Positions 7,705 to 15,538 of a stretch of DNA of 23,117 bases are shown here, in pieces; the stretch's first letter is position 1; the number at the start of each line of letters is the position of its first letter. The stretch lies in assembly GCA_905215795.1 (NCBI GenBank), contig CAJMRV010000011.1, positions 1 through 23,117 on the forward strand, read 5' to 3'. The DNA comes from an uncultured bacterium. Its GTDB lineage: Bacteria > Pseudomonadota > Gammaproteobacteria > Burkholderiales > Burkholderiaceae_F. Under the pieces are notes generated by a model, which saw only the letters and a list, made by a program, of their open reading frames with translations, was not told where the DNA came from and made no database searches. Position numbers and translations under genes: made by a program.

Positions 7705-9207
7705 TTAGTTCGGGGTCTTGTCGAGTCCGGAGAGGTTGTCGACGCCTTCCTCCTCCTCAACGGCGAGGTTCGTCTCGGCGCGTTCACCCTCCCAGTAGAC
7801 GGCGTTCTCGATGCCGAGGCGCTCCGGATGGAAGACCGGGTTGACGCCGAGCGCTCGCTGTTCCTCATAGTCCTTCAGGGCCTTGAGGGCGGGTTTCTGC
7901 AGGAGCAGGATCGCGATGATGTTGAGCCACGCCATCATGCCCACGCCCACGTCGGCCATCGACCAGATCACGGCCGAGGAGCGCAGGGCGCCGAAGGCCA
8001 CCGTCATGATGAAGACCGCCTTGCAGATCGTCATCACGATCGGACGCTTGAAGTAGCGGTTGAGGTAGGCCACGTTCGTCTCGGCCATGTAGTAGTAGCC
8101 GAGGATTGTCGTGAAGGCGAAGAAGAAGATCGCCACGCCGATGAAGGGGCCGCCCCAGCCGGGCATCACCTGGTTGATGGCCTCCTGGGTGTAGACCGGC
8201 CCCGGGATCGCGCCGGGCAGGCCCTGGTAGCGTGCGACGCCCTCGGCGTCGACGAGGTTGAAGGCGCCCGTCATGAGGATCATGAAGCCCGTCGCGGAAC
8301 ACACGAAGAGCGTGTCGATGTAGACCGAGAAGGCCTGCACGAGACCCTGCTTGGCGGGGTGGGAGACGGCTGCGGCCGAGGAGGCGTGCGGCGCGGTGCC
8401 CTGACCCGCTTCGTTCGAGTAGATGCCGCGCTTGACGCCCCAGGCGACCGCCGAGCCGATCATGCCGCCGGCGAGCGGGCCCGCGCCGAAGGCGCTCTTC
8501 ACGATGAGTTCGATGACGGCGGGGATCTGTTCGTAATTGAGGCCCACGATGATCAGGGCGACGACGATGTAGGCCTGGGCCATGAAGGGCACCACGATGG
8601 TGGCGAACTGGGCGATGCGGCGCAGGCCGCCGACGATCACGAACGTGAGGAGCGAGCCGATGATCGCTGCGGTGATCTCGGGGGCGATCCCGAAGGCGTT
8701 GTCCCAGGCGAGCGCGATCGAGTTGCTCTGCACGCCGGGGCAGAAGAAGACCGAGGCGGCGATCGTCACGATGGCGAAGGCCCAGGCGAAGAAGCGCGAG
8801 TTGAGGCCGCGTTCGATGTAGAAGGCCGGGCCGCCGCGGTACTGGCCTTCAATCTGCTCCTTGTAAATCTGGCCGAGCGTGGATTCGATGAACGCCGAGG
8901 AGGCGCCGAGGAGCGCCATCACCCACATCCAGAAGAGGGCGCCCGGGCCGCCGAAGGCGATGGCCGTGGCCACGCCCGCGATGTTGCCGGTGCCCACGCG
9001 GCCCGCCAGGGCGAGCGAGAGGGCCTGGAAGCTCGAAAGGCCGATCTCCCCTTCCTTTTTCTGGAAGAGGAGGCGCCACATCTCGGGGATCATGCGCAGC
9101 TGCACGAAGCGCGTCCTCATCGAGAAGAGCAGGCCGGCGCAGAGCAGCAGCCCGACGAGGGCCGGCGACCAGATGATTTCATTTAGCGTGTCTACAAAGG
9201 ATTCCAT
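7705..9207 (-). CDS. Sodium:alanine (AGCS family) amino-acid symporter
   Basis: An inner-membrane secondary carrier that takes up small neutral amino acids (alanine, glycine) with Na+. The 500-residue product has about ten to eleven hydrophobic segments. Family signatures are intact: AGRVGTGNIAGVATAI (about residues 68-83) and GVKRGIYSNEAGQGTAPH (about 257-274), the second being the diagnostic AGCS motif. The last 45 residues form a long hydrophilic, acidic tail containing EEEE. The ATG at 9207 has AAGAAG upstream. It lies 151 bases downstream of argH on the same strand with a stable hairpin between them, so it may be partly cotranscribed. Homologues are named AlsT, YaaJ or CycA-unrelated DagA; the substrate range is not readable from sequence. 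Confidence 0.95.
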   Translation of the reverse strand: MESFVDTLNEIIWSPALVGLLLCAGLLFSMRTRFVQLRMIPEMWRLLFQKKEGEIGLSSFQALSLALAGRVGTGNIAGVATAIAFGGPGALFWMWVMALLGASSAFIESTLGQIYKEQIEGQYRGGPAFYIERGLNSRFFAWAFAIVTIAASVFFCPGVQSNSIALAWDNAFGIAPEITAAIIGSLLTFVIVGGLRRIAQFATIVVPFMAQAYIVVALIIVGLNYEQIPAVIELIVKSAFGAGPLAGGMIGSAVAWGVKRGIYSNEAGQGTAPHASSAAAVSHPAKQGLVQAFSVYIDTLFVCSATGFMILMTGAFNLVDAEGVARYQGLPGAIPGPVYTQEAINQVMPGWGGPFIGVAIFFFAFTTILGYYYMAETNVAYLNRYFKRPIVMTICKAVFIMTVAFGALRSSAVIWSMADVGVGMMAWLNIIAILLLQKPALKALKDYEEQRALGVNPVFHPERLGIENAVYWEGERAETNLAVEEEEGVDNLSGLDKTPN

Positions 9208-9301
9208 GATGATTCTTCTTGAAATGGGAAGTCCGGCGTTGAGAGACGGGAGGGATGCAGGGGACTTTCAGGGTTGGCGGGGATCGGGGGTTTCAAATGC
9301 G

Positions 9302-9335
9302 AAGGGGTACGGATCGTCTTGAACCCGTACCCCTT
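9302..9335 (-). terminator. Stable hairpin between argH and the symporter gene
   Basis: A perfect 11-bp stem (AAGGGGTACGG / CCGTACCCCTT) with a 12-nt loop begins 24 bases past the argH stop. On the minus strand it lacks a clear U-tract (CGCATTTG follows), so it may be a leaky terminator or a processing and stability element that sets the argH:symporter ratio. Confidence 0.5.
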
Positions 9336-9358
9336 GTTGTCAGCCTATCGGAAGGTCA

Positions 9359-10789
9359 TCAGCGATGGGCACGGGAGGCGATGATCTCCTCCCAGCGTGC
9401 CGCCTGCTTCCTCACCTGGTTGGGCGCGGTGCCGCCGATGGGGTCGCGGGCGTTCACGGACCCCTCGAGCTTGAGCACGTCGTAGACGTCCTCCTTGATG
9501 ATGTCGCTGAAGGACCGGAGCACGTCGAGCGGGAGCTCCTCGAGGCCGCAACCGCGGTCGGCCGCCTCGCGGACCACGCGGCCCACGACGTCGTGGGCGG
9601 AGCGGAACGGCATGCCGCCGCGCACGAGGTAGTCGGCGAGGTCGGTGGCGGTCGGGTAGCCGCCCTGGGCGGCGCGGTGCATCGCCTCGGGGCGCGGCTC
9701 GACGCCGGCCATCATGTCGCAGAAGGCCCGCAGGGTGTCCTTGACGGTGTCGACGGCGTCGAAGAGCGGCTCCTTGTCCTCCTGGAAGTCCTTGTTGTAG
9801 GCGAGCGGCGTGCCCTTCATGAGGGTGAGCATGCTCATCAGGTCGCCGTAGACGCGGCCCGTCTTGCCGCGGGCGGTTTCAGGGACGTCCGGGTTCTTCT
9901 TCTGGGGCATGATCGAGCTGCCCGTCGTGAAGCGGTCCGGGAGCTTGATGAAGGCGAAGCGCTGGCTCATCCAGATGACGAGCTCTTCGGAGAGGCGTGA
10001 GATGTGCATCATGATCATCGAGGCGGCCGAGCAGAACTCGATGGCGAAGTCGCGGTCGGAGACGGCGTCGAGCGAGTTCTGGCAGACCGCTTCGAAGCCG
10101 AGGAGTTCGGCGGAGAGTTCGCGGTTGATCGGATAGGTCGTGCCGGCGAGGGCGGCGGCGCCCAGGGGCGAGCGGTTCACGCGGGAGCGGCAGTCGAGCA
10201 GGCGCTCGCGGTCGCGTTCGAACATCTCGACGTAGGCGAGGAGATGGTGCCCGAAGGTGACGGGCTGGGCGACCTGGAGGTGGGTGAAGCCCGGCATGAT
10301 CAGGTCGGCGTGGACCTTGGCCTGGTGCACGAGGACCTCCTGGAGCTGCTCGAGGCGCTCGAGGATCACGTCGATCTCGTCACGGAGATAGAGGCGGATG
10401 TCAGTGGCGACCTGGTCGTTTCGCGAGCGGCCCGTGTGGAGGCGCTTGCCGGCGTCGCCGATCAGGCTCGTGAGGCGCGCCTCGATGTTGAGGTGCACGT
10501 CTTCGAGTTCGAGCTGCCACTCGAAGGCCCCTTCCTGGATTTCCCTGCGGATCTGGTCCATGCCGCGTCGGATGTCCTCGAGGTCCTTCTTGGAGAGGAC
10601 GCCCACAGATTCAAGCATGGCGGCGTGGGCGAGGGAACCGTCGATGTCGGCCATGGCCATGCGCTTGTCGAAATCCACGCTAGCCGTGTAGCGGAGCACG
10701 AAGGCGTCCACCGGCTCTGAAAAACGTCCGGACCAGGCCTTCTTCTTGGCGTGGAGCGGGTCGTTGGAGTTGTTTTCCATGTTACTCAT
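9359..10789 (-). CDS. argH: Argininosuccinate lyase
   Basis: Last step of arginine synthesis: argininosuccinate to arginine plus fumarate. The 476-residue product is full length. Fumarase/aspartase-superfamily landmarks are present: TGRSRNDQVATD (about residues 119-130), the GFTHLQVAQP segment (about 167-176), and the signature loop GSSIMPQKKNP (about 290-300) with the catalytic serine. The N-terminal KKAWSGRFSEP is typical. Two ATGs lie in frame at 10792 and 10789; AGGAG sits 4 bases before the first and 7 before the second, so I chose 10789. The gene diverges from the tRNA cluster. A TACAAT lies 38-43 bases upstream of the start on the minus strand without a good -35; I see no clear ArgR box. 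Confidence 0.97.
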   Translation of the reverse strand: MSNMENNSNDPLHAKKKAWSGRFSEPVDAFVLRYTASVDFDKRMAMADIDGSLAHAAMLESVGVLSKKDLEDIRRGMDQIRREIQEGAFEWQLELEDVHLNIEARLTSLIGDAGKRLHTGRSRNDQVATDIRLYLRDEIDVILERLEQLQEVLVHQAKVHADLIMPGFTHLQVAQPVTFGHHLLAYVEMFERDRERLLDCRSRVNRSPLGAAALAGTTYPINRELSAELLGFEAVCQNSLDAVSDRDFAIEFCSAASMIMMHISRLSEELVIWMSQRFAFIKLPDRFTTGSSIMPQKKNPDVPETARGKTGRVYGDLMSMLTLMKGTPLAYNKDFQEDKEPLFDAVDTVKDTLRAFCDMMAGVEPRPEAMHRAAQGGYPTATDLADYLVRGGMPFRSAHDVVGRVVREAADRGCGLEELPLDVLRSFSDIIKEDVYDVLKLEGSVNARDPIGGTAPNQVRKQAARWEEIIASRAHR

Positions 10790-10901
10790 CATTGGTCTCC
10801 TCTTGGTTGGTTTTCACGATCGTGCATTATTGTACATACGCCGTATCGGGATTTCTTCCGCAACATCAAAAAGTTGGCGTTCTAAGATGTAATGCCTAGT
10901 C

Positions 10902-10929
10902 TTGATTTTTAATGTTGTTCGTGTATACT
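10902..10929 (+). promoter_or_regulatory. Sigma70 promoter of the tRNA-Pro/Arg/His cluster
   Basis: TTGATT (10902-10907) and TATACT (10924-10929) are 16 bases apart, ending 12 bases before the first base of tRNA-Pro. Sequence, spacing and position all fit a strong stable-RNA promoter. Confidence 0.85.
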
Positions 10930-10941
10930 TAACCAACTCTA

Positions 10942-11018
10942 CGGGGTGTAGCGTAGTCAGGTAGCGCGCCTGCTTTGGGAGCAGGATGTCGGGAGTTCGA
11001 ATCTCTCCACCCCGACCA
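10942..11018 (+). tRNA. tRNA-Pro (anticodon TGG)
   Basis: A 77-nt cloverleaf with encoded CCA. The acceptor stem CGGGGTG pairs with CACCCCG, starting with the C1:G72 pair typical of bacterial tRNA-Pro. The anticodon stem CCTGC/GCAGG encloses loop TTTGGGA, anticodon TGG, which reads CCA and by wobble CCN. The T arm is GGGAG-TTCGAAT-CTCTC with one G:U pair. First of three tRNAs in one transcript. Confidence 0.97.
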
Positions 11019-11031
11019 GGGTCCGCTAGCA

Positions 11032-11108
11032 CTGCCCGTAGCTCAGCTGGATAGAGCATCTGCCTTCTAAGCAGACGGTCGCAGGTTCGATTCCTGTCGG
11101 GCAGGCCA
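11032..11108 (+). tRNA. tRNA-Arg (anticodon TCT)
   Basis: A 77-nt cloverleaf with encoded CCA. The acceptor stem CTGCCCG pairs with CGGGCAG and the discriminator is G, both consistent with bacterial tRNA-Arg. The anticodon stem TCTGC/GCAGA encloses loop CTTCTAA, anticodon TCT, reading AGA and AGG codons that are rare in this GC-rich genome. It follows tRNA-Pro after 13 bases. Confidence 0.97.
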
Positions 11109-11136
11109 AAGACTGATATAATCGAAAAAACTTGAT

Positions 11137-11213
11137 GGTGGGTGTAGCTCAGTTGGTAGAGTCCCGGATTGTGATTCCGGTTGTCGTGGGTTCGAGTCCC
11201 ATCTCCCACCCCA
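11137..11213 (+). tRNA. tRNA-His (anticodon GTG)
   Basis: A 77-nt gene with encoded CCA and the histidine hallmark: an extra G at -1 opposite discriminator C73. The anticodon loop TTGTGAT gives GTG, reading CAC and CAT. The acceptor stem GTGGGTG/CTCCCAC contains a U6:U67 mismatch, unusual but tolerable. TATAAT occurs at 11116-11121, 16 bases before this gene, and could be an internal promoter. Confidence 0.96.
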
Positions 11214-11226
11214 TCAAACTCAAAAG

Positions 11227-11254
11227 AAATCAAGCGCAAGCTTGATTTTTTTTT
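11227..11254 (+). terminator. Intrinsic terminator of the tRNA cluster
   Basis: AAATCAAGC (11227-11235) pairs perfectly with GCTTGATTT (11240-11248) around GCAA, followed by a continuous T-run to 11254. A textbook terminator 14 bases past tRNA-His. Confidence 0.95.
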
Positions 11255-11282
11255 GCCCATGGGTTTTACTCATACCGCGGAA

Positions 11283-11298
11283 AGGTCCGGAAGGACCT
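11283..11298 (+). other. Short GGAA-loop hairpin upstream of the glycosyltransferase
   Basis: AGGTCC pairs perfectly with GGACCT around the tetraloop GGAA, followed by GATTTATTC. It lies between the tRNA terminator and the glycosyltransferase start. It may be a second, weak terminator or a 5' leader hairpin; no promoter boxes are obvious in this 80-base gap. Confidence 0.3.
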
Positions 11299-11335
11299 GA
11301 TTTATTCATCAACCTTGAGCAGGAACAGTGGGTTC

Positions 11336-12109
11336 ATGCAAATCTACATCATCAATCTGGAGAGGGCGCCTGACCGCCTCAGAGGCATCACCGAGGAGTT
11401 TTCAAAATACGATCTTACGTTTGAGAGGATCGATGCTTACGATGCCAAAAAGCATTCTTCCTCGGAGACACAGTCCAACCGTCTTCCAGAAGGACGTCGT
11501 CACTATTGGTTGATGGAATTGACTGACGGCGAGATTGCTTGCTATCTCAGCCATAAGAAAGCATGGAAGCAGTTGGTGGAAAGTTCGGAGGAGTGGGCGT
11601 TGGTCGCTGAGGACGATGTTAAGTTCGAAGCGGATCCCCGCGGCATACTTGGAGATCTCTCCTGGATTCCGGATGGTGTCGAGCTTGTGCAGCTTGCTCA
11701 CGAATTCCCCGGACGCCATGTCAAATATGTCGAGCCGGTCGTGCGTATTGATTCCGAGCATGTCGCCGCGTGTTTGATGGATTACAGACACAGTGGTGGC
11801 GGAACTCAGGGGTACTTGATTCACAGGCGACTGGCCGCGAGGCTTTTGAAAGAGTTTCCGTTGGTGATTGCGCCTATAGACGACATGCTTTTTTATCATG
11901 TGTCCCCAGTGCGTAAAATGACGACTCCCTTGTTCTTATGCCCGGGAATCATTGGAAGCAATGATGGTGGTTTCAGTTATCTTCAGGCAGAAAAGGCTCG
12001 GGTCAAGAGTCATTTTCAGAGATATCCACTCCGTTATATTGAAAGAAAGCTCATCAAGTGGAAACACGCGTTCAAATGCAGGTTCGTTTATAAGGGCATG
12101 GTCCGCTGA
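11336..12109 (+). CDS. Family 25 glycosyltransferase (lipooligosaccharide type)
   Basis: Transfers a sugar, usually galactose, onto lipid A-core oligosaccharide in bacterial members of the family. The 257-residue product begins MQIYIINLERAPDRL, the classic GT25 start, then FERIDAYDAK (about 30-39), GEIACYLSHKKAW (about 65-77), and the EDD metal-binding triad in WALVAEDDVKF. A GTQGYLIHRRLAARLL segment and a basic C-terminus (last 35 residues) follow; no membrane segment is seen. I chose the ATG at 11336, which matches the family start; AGGAA lies 10 bases upstream, and an in-frame TTG at 11315 is less likely. The base composition is visibly lower in G+C than the flanking core genes and it stands alone behind a tRNA cluster, suggesting acquisition. 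Sugar specificity cannot be told. Confidence 0.88.
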   Translation: MQIYIINLERAPDRLRGITEEFSKYDLTFERIDAYDAKKHSSSETQSNRLPEGRRHYWLMELTDGEIACYLSHKKAWKQLVESSEEWALVAEDDVKFEADPRGILGDLSWIPDGVELVQLAHEFPGRHVKYVEPVVRIDSEHVAACLMDYRHSGGGTQGYLIHRRLAARLLKEFPLVIAPIDDMLFYHVSPVRKMTTPLFLCPGIIGSNDGGFSYLQAEKARVKSHFQRYPLRYIERKLIKWKHAFKCRFVYKGMVR

Positions 12110-12125
12110 TTCGACGGATTCATGC

Positions 12126-12162
12126 AAAGAGGCCGGAAAGTTCTCGACTTTCCGGCCTCTTT
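12126..12162. terminator. Bidirectional terminator between glycosyltransferase and spoT
   Basis: A perfect 15-bp stem (12126-12140 with 12148-12162) around a 7-nt loop, with AAA on the left and TTT on the right arm, so each strand ends in a short U-tract. It lies between two convergent genes and can serve both. Confidence 0.9.
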
Positions 12163-12182
12163 GCTATTGGTGGATCCGTTTT

Positions 12183-14462
12183 TTATTCAAACAATCGTTT
12201 CACTTGTTGGACCTGCGAAATCTCCTTGATTTCGCGGATCACATGCATGAGGTGTCCGGTGTCGCGCACGAGGACCGTGATCGAGATGTGGTTTTCGGTG
12301 CCGAAGTTCATGCCGATGATGCTCGACTTGGACTTGGCCACGTGCGTGGTGATCATGGCGAGCGCGCCCGTGCGGTCGTTCGTCTTGACGAGGAGGGGCA
12401 CGGGGTACTGGGGCAGGCGGTTCTCCTCCTCCCAGTGGATCTTGAGCCAGCGGCTCGGTTCGTGTTCGTAGCCCCGGCGCGCGTTGCTGCATTCAACGCG
12501 GTGCACGGTGAGGCCGTGGCCCTTGCGGCTGAAGCCGATCGCCTTGTCCCCGGGAATCGGGTGGCAACAGGGGGCGAGCTCGACGGCGACGCCCTCGTTG
12601 CCGCGGATGCGGATTTCGGGGAGGTCGGCTGGAACGTCGGCTTCGTCGATCTTGAGGAGGCGGTGCAGGACGGCGGTGGCGAGGTCCTTGCCGAGGCCGA
12701 TGCTCGCGAAGACGCCGTCGCGGTCTGGCACCTCGAGCTCCTCCTCGAGGATCCTCCAGGACTCCTCGCTTGTCGAGCCGATGTCCACCCCCGCCCTTTC
12801 AGCGAGTTCCTCGAACGTGCGCCGTCCGGCGGCGATCGCCTCGTCGTAGCTCGAGTTCCTCAGGAACTGGCGTATGACGGCGCGGGCTCGGCCCGAGCGC
12901 ACGAAGTCGAGCCAGTCCGGGCTCGGCTTGGCCTTCTTGTCGGTGACGATCTCGACCATGTCGCCGTTTTTGATTGGTGTGTCGAGCGGCACGGGTTCGC
13001 CGTTGATTTTGCAGCCCGCGGCGTGGTTGCCGATGTCGGAGTGGACCTGGTAGGCGAAGTCGACGGGGGTGCTTCCCTTGGGGAGCGAGATGATGCGGCC
13101 CCTCGGCGTGAACGCGTACATGCGGTTCGGGAAGAGGTCGATCTTGATGTTCTCGAGGAAGTCCTTGGAGTCCGCGGAGTCCTTCTGGATCTCCATGAGC
13201 TGCTGGAGCCAGGCGGCCGTCAGCGTCTGGAGGTCGTTGGCGTCGCATTCGCGCGAGAAGAGCCATTGTGAGAGGATGCCGTACTCGGCGACGCGGTGCA
13301 TCGCCTCGGTGCGGATCTGGAATTCGATGGGGATGCCGTGCGGACCGATCACCGTGGTGTGGATCCCCTGGTAGCCGTTGAGCTTGGGGATGGCGATGAA
13401 GTCCTTGAAGCGGCGGTGCACGGGCTTGTAGAGCGCGTGGAGGACGCCGAGCGTCTGGTAGCACTCCTCGCGTGTTCCCACGACGATGCGGAAGCCGTAG
13501 ATGTCGAGGGCGTCCGAGAGCGACTGGTGGTTCTGGCGCATCTTGTTGTAGATGCCGTAGATCGTTTTGTCGCGTCCGAGGATGCGCGCCTTGATGTCGT
13601 GTTCGGGCAGGAAGTTCTGGACGTCCTTGAGGATGCGCTCGAGGTTGGCGCGGCGCTTGTTACGCTGGCGGAGCACGTGTTCGTAGAGCACGGCGTAGCG
13701 CATCGGGTAGCGGTTCGCGAAGCTGAGCTCCTGGAGCTCTCGGAAGACCCCGTTGATGCCGAGCCGGTGGGCGATCGGCACGTAGATGTCGAGCGTCTCC
13801 TTGGCGATGCGGGCGCGTTTTTCGGGACGCATGATTTCGAGCGTGCGCATGTTGTGGAGGCGGTCGGCGAGCTTGATCAGGATCACGCGCACGTCGCGCG
13901 CCATCGCCATGAACATCTTCTGGAAGCTTTCGGCCTGGGCGGCCTCCGCGGAGGAGAATCGGAGCTTGTCGAGCTTGCTCACCCCGTCGACGAGGTCGGC
14001 CACGACGACGCCGAAGCGTTCGGCCATCTCCTGCTTGGTCACCCCGGTGTCCTCGAGCACGTCGTGCATGAGGCCCGCCTGCACGGTCTGGGCGTCCAGA
14101 CGCCACGAGGCGAGGATGCAGGCCACGGCCACGGGGTGGCAGATGTAGGGCTCGCCGGACTTGCGGAACTGCCCGAGGTGGGCCTGGTCGGCCTGCTTGA
14201 AGGCCTTCCTGACGAGTTCGATGTCGTCCCCTCCCATGTACCCGCGGCAGATTTCGAGCAGGTCGTTGATCGTGCTCAGTTTGGGACGCACGGTCGGCGT
14301 GAAGAGCGGAAGGTCCGCGTCGGGCATGTCGTAGGGGGTGCCTTCGGCCGCCCCGGCGGGGTTTCCGTTCGCCTTCAGCGCGTCCTCCTCGGCCATGTCG
14401 ATGAGCGACTGTTCCGAAGAGAAGAGCGTGTCCTGAATGTCGGTGGAGAAACTAGACGTCAT
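12183..14462 (-). CDS. spoT: Bifunctional (p)ppGpp synthetase/hydrolase (RelA/SpoT homologue)
   Basis: Makes and degrades the stringent-response alarmone (p)ppGpp. Domains in order on 759 residues: HD hydrolase (about 85-240) with H109, H133-D134, E137-D138 and D200 in LADRLHN all present; synthetase (about 295-400) with GRDKTIYGIYNKM, RRFKDFIAIPKLNGYQGIHTT and FQIRTEAMHRVAEYG; TGS (about 442-503); the conserved helical region with the CCHPIPGD cysteines; and a C-terminal ACT domain (about 685-757). Because the HD residues are intact, I call SpoT rather than hydrolase-dead RelA. A hydrophilic N-terminal extension of about 60 residues exceeds E. coli SpoT (702). The gmk-rpoZ-spoT context agrees. 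The ribosome binding site is weak and a terminator hairpin separates it from rpoZ. Confidence 0.96.
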   Translation of the reverse strand: MTSSFSTDIQDTLFSSEQSLIDMAEEDALKANGNPAGAAEGTPYDMPDADLPLFTPTVRPKLSTINDLLEICRGYMGGDDIELVRKAFKQADQAHLGQFRKSGEPYICHPVAVACILASWRLDAQTVQAGLMHDVLEDTGVTKQEMAERFGVVVADLVDGVSKLDKLRFSSAEAAQAESFQKMFMAMARDVRVILIKLADRLHNMRTLEIMRPEKRARIAKETLDIYVPIAHRLGINGVFRELQELSFANRYPMRYAVLYEHVLRQRNKRRANLERILKDVQNFLPEHDIKARILGRDKTIYGIYNKMRQNHQSLSDALDIYGFRIVVGTREECYQTLGVLHALYKPVHRRFKDFIAIPKLNGYQGIHTTVIGPHGIPIEFQIRTEAMHRVAEYGILSQWLFSRECDANDLQTLTAAWLQQLMEIQKDSADSKDFLENIKIDLFPNRMYAFTPRGRIISLPKGSTPVDFAYQVHSDIGNHAAGCKINGEPVPLDTPIKNGDMVEIVTDKKAKPSPDWLDFVRSGRARAVIRQFLRNSSYDEAIAAGRRTFEELAERAGVDIGSTSEESWRILEEELEVPDRDGVFASIGLGKDLATAVLHRLLKIDEADVPADLPEIRIRGNEGVAVELAPCCHPIPGDKAIGFSRKGHGLTVHRVECSNARRGYEHEPSRWLKIHWEEENRLPQYPVPLLVKTNDRTGALAMITTHVAKSKSSIIGMNFGTENHISITVLVRDTGHLMHVIREIKEISQVQQVKRLFE

Positions 14463-14498
14463 GGTGCGGTGGGTCTTGTTGGAAGGGGATGGTCATCG

Positions 14499-14557
14499 AA
14501 AAACAAAGCGGCCAGCAGCCTGAAGGTAACGATAACCCAAAAGCACGCTGACCGCTT
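14499..14557 (-). terminator. Probable terminator between rpoZ and spoT
   Basis: On the minus strand AAGCGGTCAGC (from 14557) pairs over 11 bp, with one G:U, with GCTGGCCGCTT (to 14506) across a 30-nt loop; TGTTTTTC follows. The strand asymmetry (G:U on the minus strand, C:A on the plus) supports minus-strand function. The long loop makes termination probably partial. Confidence 0.6.
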
Positions 14558-14578
14558 GGAGTCGGTTTGTCTTGTCGA

Positions 14579-14791
14579 TCAGGGAATGCGTTTGAGCATG
14601 TCCACGCCGACGAGTCCCTTGGCGACCTCACGGAGGGCCGTCACGCTGGGCTTTTCGCGCGGGTCGACGAATTCGGCGAGCGGGGATTCGTGGCCGGAGG
14701 CGAGCTTGCGGGCGCGGTAGGCGGCCACGAGAACCATCTGGAAGCGGTTCGGGATCTTCTTGAGGCAATCTTCAACAGTAATACGTGCCAT
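14579..14791 (-). CDS. rpoZ: RNA polymerase omega subunit
   Basis: Omega helps assemble the beta' subunit and forms ppGpp site 1 with it. The 70-residue product starts MARITVEDCLKKIPNRFQMVLVAA, the standard omega N-terminus, with the helix and RARKLASG that contact beta'. I chose the ATG at 14791; longer in-frame starts would run back into the gmk coding end. It lies between gmk and spoT, the conserved proteobacterial order that puts the ppGpp-binding subunit beside the ppGpp enzyme. GAAAGA is a modest ribosome binding site. It is shorter than E. coli omega (91), as is usual in betaproteobacteria. Confidence 0.97.
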   Translation of the reverse strand: MARITVEDCLKKIPNRFQMVLVAAYRARKLASGHESPLAEFVDPREKPSVTALREVAKGLVGVDMLKRIP

Positions 14792-14827
14792 TTTGTCTTT
14801 CAAAGGAAAAAAGGAATCGGGAGTCCT

Positions 14828-14845
14828 GCCGGCCTGCTGGCCGGC
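14828..14845 (-). other. GC-rich hairpin between gmk and rpoZ
   Basis: GCCGGCC (14828-14834) pairs perfectly with GGCCGGC (14839-14845) around a 4-nt loop, 21 bases past the gmk stop. T-rich sequence follows only after about 13 bases on the minus strand, so a processing or attenuation role is as likely as termination. Confidence 0.4.
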
Positions 14846-14865
14846 GGAGCGGAGCCGCGTCGGAA

Positions 14866-15519
14866 TCAGAGCGGAATGCCGAGGTTGATGAAGTCCTCGC
14901 GGTGACGCGATGCCTGGAACTTGTAGGCCAGGCGGCTGGCGACGACGACGCATCGGAGTTGGTTGAGCGCGGCGTCGAAATCTTCATTGATTATAACGTA
15001 CTCGAATTCCTGGGCGTGGGCCATCTCGGCCCCGGCGGCGAGGAGGCGGCGCGTGATCGTCTGCTCGGAGTCGGTCCCGCGGTGGTGGAGCCTCCATTCG
15101 AGCGCCTCGATCGAGGGCGGGAGGATGAACACGCCGACGGTGTCCTTGAAGCATTCACGCACCTGGCGGGCGCCCTGCCAGTCGATTTCGAGGAGGACGT
15201 CCTTGCCCTGTGCCATCTGCTGCTCGATCCACAGGCGGCTCGTGCCGTAGTGGTTGCCGTGGACGAGGGCCGATTCGAGGAATTCGTTGCGTTCCTTCAT
15301 GGCGAGGAATTCGGCCTCGCTCACGAAGTGGTATTCGCGGCCGTTGACCTCGCCCGGGCGCGGGGCGCGCGTCGTGTGGGAGATCGAAAGGAGGAGCTCC
15401 GGCTCGAGTTTGAGCAGGGCGTTCACGAGGGAGGACTTGCCGGCGCCCGAAGGGGCCGTCACCAGGAAGAGCCGGCCGGCATGCGTCTGCTGGGTCTCGG
15501 AAGTGTTGGACATATTCAT
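14866..15519 (-). CDS. gmk: Guanylate kinase
   Basis: Phosphorylates GMP to GDP with ATP, feeding GTP and (p)ppGpp pools. The 217-residue product has the P-loop APSGAGKS at about residues 22-29, the GMP-binding segment SISHTTRAPRPGEVNGREYHFVS (described here by its start and end: from about residue 45 to 67), and the EIDWQGARQV strand (about 108-117). The lid with RRLLAAGAEM and the closing core follow. I chose the ATG at 15519 (AAGAAA upstream); an ATG at 15513 is nearly as good, and a longer start at 15573 would run through a stable hairpin. Confidence 0.97.
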   Translation of the reverse strand: MNMSNTSETQQTHAGRLFLVTAPSGAGKSSLVNALLKLEPELLLSISHTTRAPRPGEVNGREYHFVSEAEFLAMKERNEFLESALVHGNHYGTSRLWIEQQMAQGKDVLLEIDWQGARQVRECFKDTVGVFILPPSIEALEWRLHHRGTDSEQTITRRLLAAGAEMAHAQEFEYVIINEDFDAALNQLRCVVVASRLAYKFQASRHREDFINLGIPL

Positions 15520-15538
15520 CGGTTTTCTTGCGGATACA

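Noticed and set aside
7675..9186. A 503-codon plus-strand open frame antisense to the symporter
   Set aside because: His/Asp/Arg/Gly-rich shadow product; the symporter signature motifs are on the minus strand.
10793..10860. ArgR operator upstream of argH
   Set aside because: A short CACGATCGTG palindrome and an A+T-rich patch are present, but no convincing tandem ARG boxes.
10814..11260. Minus-strand open frame across the three tRNA genes
   Set aside because: It reads through tRNA sequences; peptides such as GDGTRTHD and GGEIRTPD are the usual false translations of tRNA genes.
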